This document shows positions 1 to 8,682 of a stretch of DNA of 64,000 nt, in pieces. Under the pieces are notes generated by a model that was not told the origin of the DNA, made no database searches, and was given only the letters and a program-made list of their open reading frames with translations. This DNA comes from Denitrobaculum sp965225735. GTDB taxonomy: Bacteria > Pseudomonadota > Alphaproteobacteria > Kiloniellales > Kiloniellaceae. The stretch lies in NCBI GenBank assembly GCA_965225735.1, contig CBDDBN010000017.1:119610-183609 (forward strand), in the 5' to 3' direction. The stretch's first letter is position 1. The number at the start of each line of letters is the position of its first letter. The position numbers were made by a program, and so were the translations under genes.

Positions 1-1
1 A

Positions 2-703
2 CCCTTCCGGCAATGGGTGGTCGAAGACAACTTCACGCTCGGCCGGCCCCCGTGGGAAGAGGCCGGCGCTCAACTGGTGGCGGATGTCGCGCCTTTCGAG
101 GATATGAAACTGCGGCTGCTGAACGGCAGCCATTCGATGCTGGCTTATCTCGGCTATCTCTCCGGTTACGAGACGGTTGCCGAGACCATGGCCAACCCGG
201 CTTTCGAGAGGCTTGTGCGCCGCTATATGGACGAAGAAGCCCGTCCGACACTGGCGTTGCCGCCTGGCGTCGATCTGAATCGCTATCAGGATCAGTTGAT
301 CGAACGCTTTAAGAACCCCGCCCTGAAACACCGAACCTGGCAAATCGCTATGGACGGATCGCAAAAGCTGCCGCAGCGTCTGCTGTCAGTCATTCGGCAA
401 CAGCTCGAAGGTCATGGCGCCATAGCCTGTGCGTCGCTCGCCGTTGCGGCCTGGATGCGCTATGTCACGGGCGAGGACGAGCAGGGCAGGACTATCGATG
501 TGCGCGACCCTCTGGCCCAAAAGCTCGCTGCGATTGGCGGCGAGGCGAAGGGAGAGGCTGAGGTCCTTGCTGCGGCCTACCTGTCTCTAGACGAGGTGTT
601 CGGTGCAGATCTGCCGCAGTCAGAGGTGTTCCGCGAGGCAGTGAACGACGCGCTCGCGCAGCTCTATCGGTCGGGTGCCAGACAGACGGTCGAAGCGATC
701 TAA
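2..703 (+). CDS. Mannitol dehydrogenase family protein, C-terminal part (5' truncated by window)
   Basis: The reading frame is open from base 2 and has no start of its own, so the gene begins upstream of the window. The visible residues open with PFRQWVVEDNF, which is characteristic of the C-terminal domain of long-chain polyol dehydrogenases (mannitol 2-dehydrogenase, D-arabinitol 4-dehydrogenase, fructuronate reductase UxuB). These enzymes interconvert sugar alcohols or uronates and ketoses with NAD(H). About 230 residues of a usual ~490 are present, all in the helical C-terminal substrate-binding domain, so the substrate cannot be chosen from what is visible. The gene stops 91 bp before the next start. 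Membership of the family is clear; the exact activity is not. Confidence 0.85.
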   Translation, partial: PFRQWVVEDNFTLGRPPWEEAGAQLVADVAPFEDMKLRLLNGSHSMLAYLGYLSGYETVAETMANPAFERLVRRYMDEEARPTLALPPGVDLNRYQDQLIERFKNPALKHRTWQIAMDGSQKLPQRLLSVIRQQLEGHGAIACASLAVAAWMRYVTGEDEQGRTIDVRDPLAQKLAAIGGEAKGEAEVLAAAYLSLDEVFGADLPQSEVFREAVNDALAQLYRSGARQTVEAI

Positions 704-794
704 ACGCGTCGTCTGCGAAAAGGTGACAAACGACCGTTGCTCGGCTATCCCATGAGTCGAAGAATTAGAAATCGATTGAGGGAACGCCGCGCTC

Positions 795-2372
795 ATGAGC
801 CGTTACAGCAGTCAGAGCCAGACCGTCCGTAAACCGGCCGTTGTCAGTGACGGTGGCATCGTTGCCGCCCAGAACCGGCTTGCTGCCGCGCAAGGCGCTG
901 CGGTTATGGCAAGTGGGGGCAACGCGATCGACGCCGCCGTTACAACAGCTTTCGCATTGGCGGCAACCGAGCCCTGGATGAGCGGCCTGGGTGGCGGCGG
1001 TTCGATGGTCATCTACCTGGCGAAAGAAGATCGGGTCAGGGTCATCGACTTCGGCATGATCTCTCCAGGCGCTTTGGATCCCTCCGACTTTCCGCTAAGC
1101 GGTGGTGTGGCTTCGGATCTCTTTCCCTGGCCTGCGGTGGTTGAAGACCGGAACCTTTTGGGGGCCAAGTCGATTGCCGTGCCCGGCGCCGTTGATGGAC
1201 TGGGAAAGGCGCTGGCGGCCTACGGCACGATCCCGTGGCGCGATGCAATTCAGCCGGCGATCGAGCTGGCGGACTCGGGTTTGTCGGTCGATTGGTTCAC
1301 CGCTTTGGTGATTGCGTCCTCCGCACGCGACCTTAGCCGTTTTCCCGCATCTGCGGATGTCTACTTGGATAAGGGTTTTCCGCCGTCGCCGACCTGGCAC
1401 GCGGTTGGCCAGTCGCCGACCCGTGAGCTGAAAGGGCTGGCCCAGACCTTGAAACAGCTTGCCGACGGCGGTCCGCGCGAGTTTTACGAGGGCGCTTTGG
1501 CGGCTGGGATTGCTGAGGATGTGCAAGCCGCTGGCGGCTATCTCTCCGAAGCCGATCTCGCAGGATATCAGGCGCGTGAACTCGAGCCTCAGGTGGGCGA
1601 CTATCGGGGCGCCAAAATCTATGTGCCGCCGCAGCTCAACGGCGGCCCGACCATGCTGAAGGCTTTTACCGCGCTGGCGGACTTCGATCTCGATGAAGGT
1701 GGACCGGGGGCAAACACCTATGCTGCCTACGCCGAGACCTTGCTGAAGGTCTATGAAGAACGTATGGCAACCTTAGGTGATGCTGACGAGGCGCGTGGGG
1801 ATTCCTGTACGACCCATCTTTCCGCGGTGGATACCGAAGGCAACATGGTGACCCTGACCACGACCCTGTTGTCGATCTTTGGCTCTAAAGTGGTCCTGCC
1901 GAGCAGCGGTGTCCTGATGAACAACGGGATCATGTGGTTCGATCCACGGCCTGGACATCCCAATTCCCTGGCGCCCGGGAAGCGCTGCCTTGCGAACTAC
2001 AGTCCAACGATCCTGGAGGACGACGGGATGCGGGTCGCGCTGGGGGCTTCGGGCGGCCGAAAGATCTTTCCGGCGGTTTTTCAGATCCTGTCTTACATCA
2101 AGGACTTCGGGATGAGCTTGGATCAAGCGATGCATCATGCCAGGATCGATGTTAGCGGCGTGGAGCGCGTCGTGATGGACAGCGCACTTCCGATCTCAGT
2201 GAAAGATACGCTCAGCAGCCGGTTTACGACAGCGGAAGCGCCGCGCGATGTCTTTCCCTTGGCCTACGCCTGTCCTTCGGCCGTGCTGCGCAAAGGCAAT
2301 GAGAACCAGGGCGCATCCGAGGTCATGCATCCTTGGAGCGATGCCGTTTCGGAGGCGAAAGACGGTGCCTGA
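795..2372 (+). CDS. Gamma-glutamyltransferase family protein
   Basis: This 525-residue protein belongs to the Ntn-hydrolase gamma-glutamyltransferase family, which transfers or hydrolyses gamma-glutamyl groups of glutathione-like compounds. The N-terminal half has the family signatures GGNAIDAAV and GLGGGGSMV. The autoprocessing and nucleophile region is SC-TTHLS, with Thr339 the likely nucleophile that starts the small subunit. Later motifs PSSGVLMNN and GASGGRKIF fit the substrate loop and oxyanion region. No signal peptide is visible, unlike the periplasmic E. coli enzyme, so a cytoplasmic acylase-type role is possible. The stop overlaps the next gene by 8 bp, indicating translational coupling with a D-amino-acid-type PLP enzyme. 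Confidence 0.9.
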   Translation: MSRYSSQSQTVRKPAVVSDGGIVAAQNRLAAAQGAAVMASGGNAIDAAVTTAFALAATEPWMSGLGGGGSMVIYLAKEDRVRVIDFGMISPGALDPSDFPLSGGVASDLFPWPAVVEDRNLLGAKSIAVPGAVDGLGKALAAYGTIPWRDAIQPAIELADSGLSVDWFTALVIASSARDLSRFPASADVYLDKGFPPSPTWHAVGQSPTRELKGLAQTLKQLADGGPREFYEGALAAGIAEDVQAAGGYLSEADLAGYQARELEPQVGDYRGAKIYVPPQLNGGPTMLKAFTALADFDLDEGGPGANTYAAYAETLLKVYEERMATLGDADEARGDSCTTHLSAVDTEGNMVTLTTTLLSIFGSKVVLPSSGVLMNNGIMWFDPRPGHPNSLAPGKRCLANYSPTILEDDGMRVALGASGGRKIFPAVFQILSYIKDFGMSLDQAMHHARIDVSGVERVVMDSALPISVKDTLSSRFTTAEAPRDVFPLAYACPSAVLRKGNENQGASEVMHPWSDAVSEAKDGA

Positions 2373-3504
2373 TCTTACAAACCTGGAAACGCCGGCCCTG
2401 GTTTTGGACAGAGGTGTTCTGGAAAACAATTGTCGGCGCATGGCCCTGCGTATGCAGGAGGCGGGTGTCCGGCTGCGGCCGCATCTGAAGACGGCGAAGT
2501 CAGCGAAGGTCGCCGAGCTGGCAACCGAGGGACACTTCGGCGGTGTCACGGTGTCGACCATTGCCGAGGCACGTTACTTTGCGGCGCGCGGATTTACAGA
2601 TGTCACCTATGCGGTCGGCCTGGCCGCCGGAAAACTGGAGGCGGTCGCGGCACTGCAGTCCGAGGGTGTTCGCGTGAACTTGCTTGCCGACAACCTGCCA
2701 ACTCTTGAGGCCGCTCGGGATAAGGCTGCAGAACTCCAATCCGAGTTTTCGATCCTGATCGAAGTCGATACAGGGGGACGCCGCGGCGGCGTTTTACCTG
2801 GGTCAGACGAACTGATCGAGCTGGGCCGTTTTCTGAACGACAGTCCAGGCCTGTCTCTGGCCGGTGTCCTGACCCACGCCGGACATTCCTATCACTGCCG
2901 CAACCGCGCAGAGATCGAGGAGGTGGCCGAAGCAGAGCGGTCTGGGATCGTGCAGGCGGCGGCACGTTTGCGGGCGGTCGGACTTCCCTGCGAGATCGTG
3001 TCTGCGGGTTCGACACCAACCGCGATCTGTGCCCAGTCCTTCGATGGCGTCACCGAGATGCGTCCCGGCGTTTATGGTTTCTTCGATCTGGATCAGATGG
3101 CGCTGGGTGTCTGCGGTATTGAGGATATTGCGCTGAGTGTCGCGGCGACGGTCATCGGCCACAATCATGCGGCGCGGCGCATTCTCATAGATGCAGGTGG
3201 CCTGGCTCTATCGAAGGATGTCAGTGCAGGTGAATTTCTGGAACACGCCGGCTATGGCTTTGTCTGTCCGCTCGAGAACACGCGGCCGATCGAAGGCCTC
3301 TACGTGGAATCGGTACATCAGGAACATGGTTTGATCGCATCCGTGGCCGGCGATCCGCCCTACGAAGCTCTACCGGTCGGCGCGCGCGTGCGGATCCTGC
3401 CAAACCATGCCTGCATGACGGCGGCGGCTTATAACAGCTATTATGTTGTCGATGGCGGATTGGCCGTCGTAGATACCTGGGATCGGATCAACGGGTGGTA
3501 TTAA
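2365..3504 (+). CDS. D-threonine aldolase / D-serine dehydratase-like PLP enzyme
   Basis: The protein has the alanine-racemase-like N-terminal barrel of the D-threonine aldolase/D-serine dehydratase (DSD1) family. Lys42 in RPHLKTAKS is the expected PLP lysine. His348 and Cys350 in PNHACMT match the metal-binding HxC pair of this family. Such enzymes cleave beta-hydroxy-D-amino acids to glycine plus aldehyde or deaminate D-serine. I chose the GTG at 2365 because GGAGG lies 9 bp upstream inside the previous gene; an ATG at 2341 is a longer alternative. The overlap with the gamma-glutamyltransferase gene suggests one transcript and linked catabolism of amino-acid derivatives. The substrate is not resolved. 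Confidence 0.85.
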   Translation: MPDLTNLETPALVLDRGVLENNCRRMALRMQEAGVRLRPHLKTAKSAKVAELATEGHFGGVTVSTIAEARYFAARGFTDVTYAVGLAAGKLEAVAALQSEGVRVNLLADNLPTLEAARDKAAELQSEFSILIEVDTGGRRGGVLPGSDELIELGRFLNDSPGLSLAGVLTHAGHSYHCRNRAEIEEVAEAERSGIVQAAARLRAVGLPCEIVSAGSTPTAICAQSFDGVTEMRPGVYGFFDLDQMALGVCGIEDIALSVAATVIGHNHAARRILIDAGGLALSKDVSAGEFLEHAGYGFVCPLENTRPIEGLYVESVHQEHGLIASVAGDPPYEALPVGARVRILPNHACMTAAAYNSYYVVDGGLAVVDTWDRINGWY

Positions 3505-3550
3505 AGACAGGTGCGCGGCGGGCCCAAAGCGTGCAGTGAAGGGAGAAAAA

Positions 3551-5185
3551 ATGTCTCAGGAAAAGAGCGGCATCTATGAAAGAGACCTGGACCAAAACGC
3601 GGCGAACTATGAGCCGCTTTCTCCGCTGTCCTTCCTCAAACGCACGGCGTCTGTCTATCCAAACCGCCTGGCGGTCATCCATGGCGATATCCGAAGGAGC
3701 TGGGCGGAGACCTATATCCGCTGCTTGCGCCTTGCCTCGGCACTGCGCAGGCGGGGTATCGGCGCGGGCGATACGGTTTCGATCATGGCGCCGAATGTGC
3801 CGGAGATCATGGAGGCCCATTTCGGCATCCCCATGGCAGGCGCTGTGCTGAATGCACTGAACACGCGGCTCGATGCCGAGACCCTCGCCTTTACCCTTAA
3901 ACATGCCGAGACCAAATTGCTGATTACGGACCGCGAGTTCTCCGGTGTGATGTCCGAGGCGCTTGCCAAGCTCGACGAGAAACCGGCGGTGATCGACATC
4001 GACGACCCACTGGCCTCCAGCGGCAGTCTTATCGGCGAAAAGGACTACGAGGCGTTGCTGGCCGAAGGCGATCCCGCTGACCCCTGGTCGCCGCCGAGCG
4101 ACGAGTGGACGGCTATTTCGCTGAACTATACATCGGGCACGACGGGCGATCCCAAGGGAGTCGTCTATCACCATCGCGGTGCCTACCTGAATGCCATGGG
4201 TAATGTTCTGACCTGGTCGCTGGGCCAGCATCCGGTCTACCTTTGGACCCTACCCATGTTCCATTGTAACGGCTGGTGTTTCCCCTGGACTGTGACCGCC
4301 ATGGCAGGCACGCACGTCTGTCTGCGCCGGGTCGAAGCCAAAGCCATGTACGATGCGATTGCGGATCATGGCGTCACCCATCTTTGCGGCGCGCCGATCG
4401 TGATGGGCATGCTGATCTCTGCCACCGAAGAACAGCGCCGCACGCTGCCAGGGAAAGTCAAGATGATGACGGCGGCCTCCGCGCCGCCCGCCGCGGTGCT
4501 GGAACGCATGGAGAAGCAGGGCTTCGAAATCACCCACGTTTACGGCCTGACCGAAGTTTACGGGCCGGTGACGGTCTGTGCCTGGCACGAGGAGTGGGAC
4601 GACCTCGACATGGAAGAGCAGGCGCGCCTCAAGTCTCGTCAGGGTGTGACCTATCCGGTGCTCGAAGGCTTGATGGTTGGCGACGCTGACAGTCTGGAGC
4701 CCGTACCCTGGGACGGCGAGACCATGGGTGAAGTCTTCATGCGCGGCAACGTGGTGATGAAGGGCTACTTGAAGAATCCCAAATCGACAGAGGCTGCGTT
4801 TAAGGGTGGCTGGTTCCATACTGGCGACCTCGGCGTCATGCATCCGGATGGCTACATCGAATTGAAGGACCGGTCGAAGGACATCATCATTTCCGGTGGC
4901 GAAAACATCTCGACCATCGAGGTGGAGGGTGTGCTCTATAAGCATCCCGCGGTGACGGAAGCGGCCGTGGTTGCCCGACCCGATGAAAAGTGGGGAGAAA
5001 CGCCTTGCGCCTTCGTGACCCTGCAGCCAGGGGCGGTGGTGAGCGAGGCTGAGATCATTAGCTTCTGCCGGGATAACTTGGCGCACTACAAGTGCCCAAA
5101 GACGGTTGTCTTCACCGAGCTACCGAAGACCTCGACCGGTAAGATTCAGAAATTCGTTCTGCGGGAGCAGGCGAAGGCGCTTTGA
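3551..5185 (+). CDS. Acyl-CoA synthetase (AMP-binding, DmdB/medium-chain type)
   Basis: This is a 544-residue member of the adenylate-forming family. It carries the phosphate-binding motif YTSGTTGDPKG at residues 193-203, the hinge/A8 region HTGDLG followed by DRSKDIIISGGENIS, and the C-terminal catalytic lysine in TSTGKIQK (Lys531). The PMFHCNGWCFPW stretch resembles the alphaproteobacterial branch that includes 3-methylmercaptopropionyl-CoA ligase DmdB and medium-chain acyl-CoA ligases. The ATG at 3551 follows GGGAG closely; a GTG at 3536 has no such site. It follows the D-amino-acid enzyme by 46 bp on the same strand, so it may activate an acid released in that pathway. The family is certain; the substrate is inference. 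Confidence 0.9.
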   Translation: MSQEKSGIYERDLDQNAANYEPLSPLSFLKRTASVYPNRLAVIHGDIRRSWAETYIRCLRLASALRRRGIGAGDTVSIMAPNVPEIMEAHFGIPMAGAVLNALNTRLDAETLAFTLKHAETKLLITDREFSGVMSEALAKLDEKPAVIDIDDPLASSGSLIGEKDYEALLAEGDPADPWSPPSDEWTAISLNYTSGTTGDPKGVVYHHRGAYLNAMGNVLTWSLGQHPVYLWTLPMFHCNGWCFPWTVTAMAGTHVCLRRVEAKAMYDAIADHGVTHLCGAPIVMGMLISATEEQRRTLPGKVKMMTAASAPPAAVLERMEKQGFEITHVYGLTEVYGPVTVCAWHEEWDDLDMEEQARLKSRQGVTYPVLEGLMVGDADSLEPVPWDGETMGEVFMRGNVVMKGYLKNPKSTEAAFKGGWFHTGDLGVMHPDGYIELKDRSKDIIISGGENISTIEVEGVLYKHPAVTEAAVVARPDEKWGETPCAFVTLQPGAVVSEAEIISFCRDNLAHYKCPKTVVFTELPKTSTGKIQKFVLREQAKAL

Positions 5186-5195
5186 CGCGCCAAAC

Positions 5196-5615
5196 CTAAT
5201 CGTCGTGCGGGCTGCGCCGTAACTTCTTTACCGACGCGCGCTTTGTCTTGGAGTCTAACCGCCGTTTCTTAGATGCGAGGGTCGGCCGCGTCGGCCTGCG
5301 GTATACCGGGCGCTCACAAGCTTGCTTGAGGAGTTCGATCAGGCGCTGGACTGCATCTTCGCGGTTCCGCTCCTGGGTCCGGAAGCGGGCGGCGGTTATG
5401 ACGAGCACGCCCTCCTTTGTGAGCCGTTTCCCTGCCAACTGCGCCGCTCGATCACGGACATAGGGGGGTAGTGACGGGGAGTTTCGGAGGTCGAAGCGTA
5501 GCTGGACAGCCGTCGAGACTTTATTGACGTTCTGGCCGCCGGGTCCTGAGGCGCGCACGAAGGTTTCTTCGATTTCCCGTGGGTCGAGTTGTATGGATTG
5601 GGTGATCTGGATCAT
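5196..5615 (-). CDS. arfB: Alternative ribosome-rescue factor ArfB (YaeJ)
   Basis: The 139-residue protein has the release-factor GGQ loop near the N-terminus (SGPGGQNVNK, GGQ at residues 26-28). It ends in a long lysine/arginine-rich tail from about residue 105. That combination without a codon-recognition domain is diagnostic of ArfB, which hydrolyses peptidyl-tRNA on stalled ribosomes after its basic tail enters the mRNA channel. Length matches E. coli ArfB (140). It converges on the acyl-CoA synthetase gene with only 10 bp between stops. Confidence 0.95.
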   Translation of the reverse strand: MIQITQSIQLDPREIEETFVRASGPGGQNVNKVSTAVQLRFDLRNSPSLPPYVRDRAAQLAGKRLTKEGVLVITAARFRTQERNREDAVQRLIELLKQACERPVYRRPTRPTLASKKRRLDSKTKRASVKKLRRSPHDD

Positions 5616-5694
5616 CTGGTTAGTCTATCGATTGGCGACAGACCAGGGAATACAGATCCCAAAGCCCTGCTTGCTCTTCGTCGGTAGGAACGCG

Positions 5695-6369
5695 TTACAG
5701 CTTCTGTGCGATGAGCCGGCTGCCGTGAGAAAGGTGGGTCTCAATGACTCTTACGGCGCGCTCCACATCGCGTGCCCGGGCGGCATGGAGAAGAGCAAGA
5801 TGCTCCGCGCATTCGCCTTCAGTCGAACGCAAGATTGCCCGTTCGAAACAGAGGTAACGCTCAACCGCCCTGATCTTCTCTTCGACCAGTTTTAGCAAGT
5901 CCGGATCGGCGGCGGCGTAGAGCGCGAGATGAAAAGCGATGTGAGCTTCCGCGCGGTCGTCCTCCGGCGCTGATTTCAAAGCCAGATGGGCGGCATCGGC
6001 GGCCGCGATCTGTTCTTGTGACAGATTGGGAAAGGACTTGCGCGCAGCTTCTACTTCTAGAGGTGTACGCGATTCAAAGAGCGCAATGGCTTCCTTTGCG
6101 GTCAAAGGCGAGACGACCATCTCTCCTTTGTCATTTGCTGAAATCCATCCTTTGCCGGCCAGGAGCGCAAAGGCTTCTTCAACGAAGTCTGCCGCAACCT
6201 GATAAGCCTCTTCGATCTTTTTCGGATGGATCACTTCGTTCGGCGGCAAGGCGCCCATGATAATGCCATCGCGCAGAGCTTCGGCGAGCCAAAGAGCTGT
6301 AGAAGACGCGCGGTTCATCGGAGGTTGTGCCATGGGGCGATCATTGGGCCTCGATTTGGTCAAAGTCAA
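5695..6369 (-). CDS. GntR-family transcriptional regulator with FCD ligand domain
   Basis: The 224-residue protein fits a winged-helix domain (about residues 20-85, including LAGKGWISANDKGEMVVSP) followed by an all-helical FCD effector domain (FESRTPLEVEAAR, then HIAFHLALYAAADPDLL). FCD regulators usually bind small carboxylates or sugar acids. The recognition helix region departs from the common SRTPVREAL form, so DNA specificity may be unusual. Start choice is uncertain: neither the ATG at 6369 nor the in-frame ATG at 6333 has a clear ribosome site. It lies downstream of iolC on the same strand, separated by 225 bp, so a separate promoter is likely. Target genes are unknown. Confidence 0.8.
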   Translation of the reverse strand: MTLTKSRPNDRPMAQPPMNRASSTALWLAEALRDGIIMGALPPNEVIHPKKIEEAYQVAADFVEEAFALLAGKGWISANDKGEMVVSPLTAKEAIALFESRTPLEVEAARKSFPNLSQEQIAAADAAHLALKSAPEDDRAEAHIAFHLALYAAADPDLLKLVEEKIRAVERYLCFERAILRSTEGECAEHLALLHAARARDVERAVRVIETHLSHGSRLIAQKL

Positions 6370-6594
6370 TAAGGACTCAAATGAAAATCAGTCTATTCTG
6401 AGTTGTGTGCGCGTTTTCTTCAGAATTAAGGTGCATTTTTGAGCGCCAAACAGGCGTAGGGGCTGTGTTTTCTTTTTGAACAAACGATTCTCGCCAATAT
6501 CGTACCTGATGATGCAGAGGCCTCGTCGATGAGGAATCGGTTGAGATGGGACTGAAAGTACGATGGCGTATGCGCGCTTCTTTGGATTAAGACA

Positions 6595-8496
6595 CTAGCG
6601 CTGTTTTTGCCACAGTTCGATCAGGCGGCTATAGGCGTTTGACATCGCGGCAAGGGCTTGTTCGTCCGTCATATCACCAGCAAACCATGACTCTGCGGGG
6701 CCACCGAAAATACTGCGGCCGACGGCGAAACCTTTGCAGATACTGTGGCGTGCGGCAGTTGCGAAGGCTTTGCCCAAGACGTCCTCGGGTGCTCCCAACC
6801 CAAGCAGAAGGACACCGCGGCAGTAAGGATCGTTGCCGGCGATAACTTCGGTGAGCTTGCTCCAACCCGCGTCCGAGGCCGGCGCCTGTAGTTTCCACCA
6901 GTCCGGAAAAACACCCAGATCATAAAAACGCTGCAGAGCGCGCGGGACGGTCGTCTCGTCGACGGTACTTTCCTTCGGCGGAATGACCTCCAGCAGCAGC
7001 TCGTGCCGCGTGGTCCGGCAGGCATCGAACAAGACCTGAACCTTCTGTTCCTGAGCTGACCGCAGATCCTCGGGATCGTCTGGATGATAGAAGACGAGGC
7101 ACTTAACGCAATGCTCGACCGGCCACTCGCGCAGAGTGGCGGCAACATTGTCGCCACCTTCAAACTCTAGGGGGCGGGAGCCCGGCCGTTCGATCGGTCT
7201 GCCGATCCAGATGTTGCTGCCGGTGGCCGCGTCCAGTGCGTCCTGACCAAGCCTGCCGTCGCACAGGATTCCCAGACCAGCCGTGGAGGTGGCGCCCGTT
7301 GCCTGCGCCGCCTGCCAGGCAAGACGTTTGAAGTGGTGAACCTCTTTGCCGGTTTTCTTATGGCGTTCTGCCATCGCTTCGAACTGGCTGCGGTGATCGA
7401 AAGCGAAGGCGCAGACCTCGGGCCAGTCTCTGGTTCTGTTACTGGCCCAATGCAGTTGTTCCAGGCGTGCGTCGTTGCGCAGTCTGAAGTGCGGGCTGCC
7501 GTTCTCCAGGAAGTCGGTGAGCTCATCCCAACTGGGGCAGGCGGGGGAACAGCCGTGCCGCGAGACCGCGAAGGCGCCACAGGCGTTGGCATAGGCGCAA
7601 CAGGTTTCAAAGGGCTCGTCGCGCAGCCATCCGCGCAGAAAACCGGCCATGAAGGCGTCACCGGCGCCAAGAACGTTAAAGACCTCAATCGGGAAGCCGG
7701 GCCCTTTGATTCCCTCTTCGATGTCTGCGGGAATGGTGTCCGGAAAGACGACGCAGCCCATCGGGCCACGTTTCACCACAAGGACAGCGTCGGTGATTTC
7801 ACGCAAACGCCGCAACGCGGCAAGCGTATCGGTGCTGCCGCCGGCGATGTGGATTTCTTCTTCGGTGCCGACGATCAAGTCGCAGTCGGGGACAATGGAT
7901 TGCAGATGGGCGGAGACCTCTTCGCTCGCGACAAAGCGTTCTTCGCCGAGTCCTCGGCCCGTCAGGCCCCAGAGCACCGGGCGGTAGTCGATGTCCAGCG
8001 CCACCCTGGTGCCTGCTTCGCGGGCGTAGCGCATGGCCGTGCGGCTGGCGTTGTCGACCTGCGGTGTCGAAAAATGTGTGCCGCTCACCAAGAGACATTT
8101 GGAGTCCGCGACAAAGGCCGGATCGAAATCCTCGGGATCGATGGCCATATCGGCGCAGTTTTCGCGATAGAAAATGAGCGGAAAGGTCTCCCGGTCTTGA
8201 ATGCCGAGAATGACCAGAGCGGTCAGCCGCTCCTTGTCGGTTTTCAGATGACCCGTGTCGACGCCTTCCGCCTCCAGGGTTTCGCGTATAAAGCGGCCCA
8301 TGTGCTCGTCGCCGACCCGCGAGAGCATGGCCGGGCGGAGCCCCAGCCGCGCGGCGCCGATGCAGGTGTTACATGGACTGCCGCCCACATACTTGGCGAA
8401 GCTCGCCATATCTTCCAGCCGCCCGCCGATCTGTTCGCCGTAAAGATCGACGCCGGCGCGTCCCATGCCGATGACATCGAAACGGCAGTCGGTCAT
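6595..8496 (-). CDS. iolC: Bifunctional 5-dehydro-2-deoxygluconokinase / DUF2090 aldolase-like protein
   Basis: The first ~320 residues are a PfkB sugar kinase (GGSPCNTCIGAARLG near the start and the catalytic loop LGAGDAFMAGF). The last ~300 residues are the DUF2090 domain, an aldolase-like barrel found fused to IolC in many proteobacteria. IolC phosphorylates 5-dehydro-2-deoxy-D-gluconate in myo-inositol catabolism. The 633-residue length matches the fused form; Bacillus IolC alone is about 325. The gene is divergent from iolG across a 186-bp intergenic region that contains an IolR-like site. The other iol genes (iolD, iolE, iolB, iolA) are not in this window. Confidence 0.92.
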   Translation of the reverse strand: MTDCRFDVIGMGRAGVDLYGEQIGGRLEDMASFAKYVGGSPCNTCIGAARLGLRPAMLSRVGDEHMGRFIRETLEAEGVDTGHLKTDKERLTALVILGIQDRETFPLIFYRENCADMAIDPEDFDPAFVADSKCLLVSGTHFSTPQVDNASRTAMRYAREAGTRVALDIDYRPVLWGLTGRGLGEERFVASEEVSAHLQSIVPDCDLIVGTEEEIHIAGGSTDTLAALRRLREITDAVLVVKRGPMGCVVFPDTIPADIEEGIKGPGFPIEVFNVLGAGDAFMAGFLRGWLRDEPFETCCAYANACGAFAVSRHGCSPACPSWDELTDFLENGSPHFRLRNDARLEQLHWASNRTRDWPEVCAFAFDHRSQFEAMAERHKKTGKEVHHFKRLAWQAAQATGATSTAGLGILCDGRLGQDALDAATGSNIWIGRPIERPGSRPLEFEGGDNVAATLREWPVEHCVKCLVFYHPDDPEDLRSAQEQKVQVLFDACRTTRHELLLEVIPPKESTVDETTVPRALQRFYDLGVFPDWWKLQAPASDAGWSKLTEVIAGNDPYCRGVLLLGLGAPEDVLGKAFATAARHSICKGFAVGRSIFGGPAESWFAGDMTDEQALAAMSNAYSRLIELWQKQR

Positions 8497-8573
8497 GGTA
8501 CTCTACTCCCTGGAAAAGGCTTTGACGGCGCCGTCGGAATGACGGTCGCCAGATTGGAATGCGATAGCACGGT

Positions 8574-8591
8574 ATGAAACAAAAATTCCAT
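8574..8591. promoter_or_regulatory. Candidate IolR operator (degenerate) between iolC and iolG
   Basis: ATGAAA-N6-TTCCAT differs by one base per half from a perfect dyad and by one base from GGAA-N6-TTCC, the motif I recall as reported for the RpiR-type repressor IolR of Sinorhizobium meliloti. On the minus strand it lies directly after a TTGATA -35-like hexamer, where it would block an iolC promoter. Assignment is inference. Confidence 0.45.
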
Positions 8592-8682
8592 TTGACTATC
8601 AAGATCAGAATATAAATTTTGCTTGTACGGAAGGTTCAACTAAGTGCAGAGCTGCGCTTAGAGACTTAAGGGGAGTAAGGTC

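Noticed and set aside
7333..8577. Plus-strand ORF of 414 codons opposite iolC
   Set aside because: No family pattern; iolC on the other strand is unambiguous.
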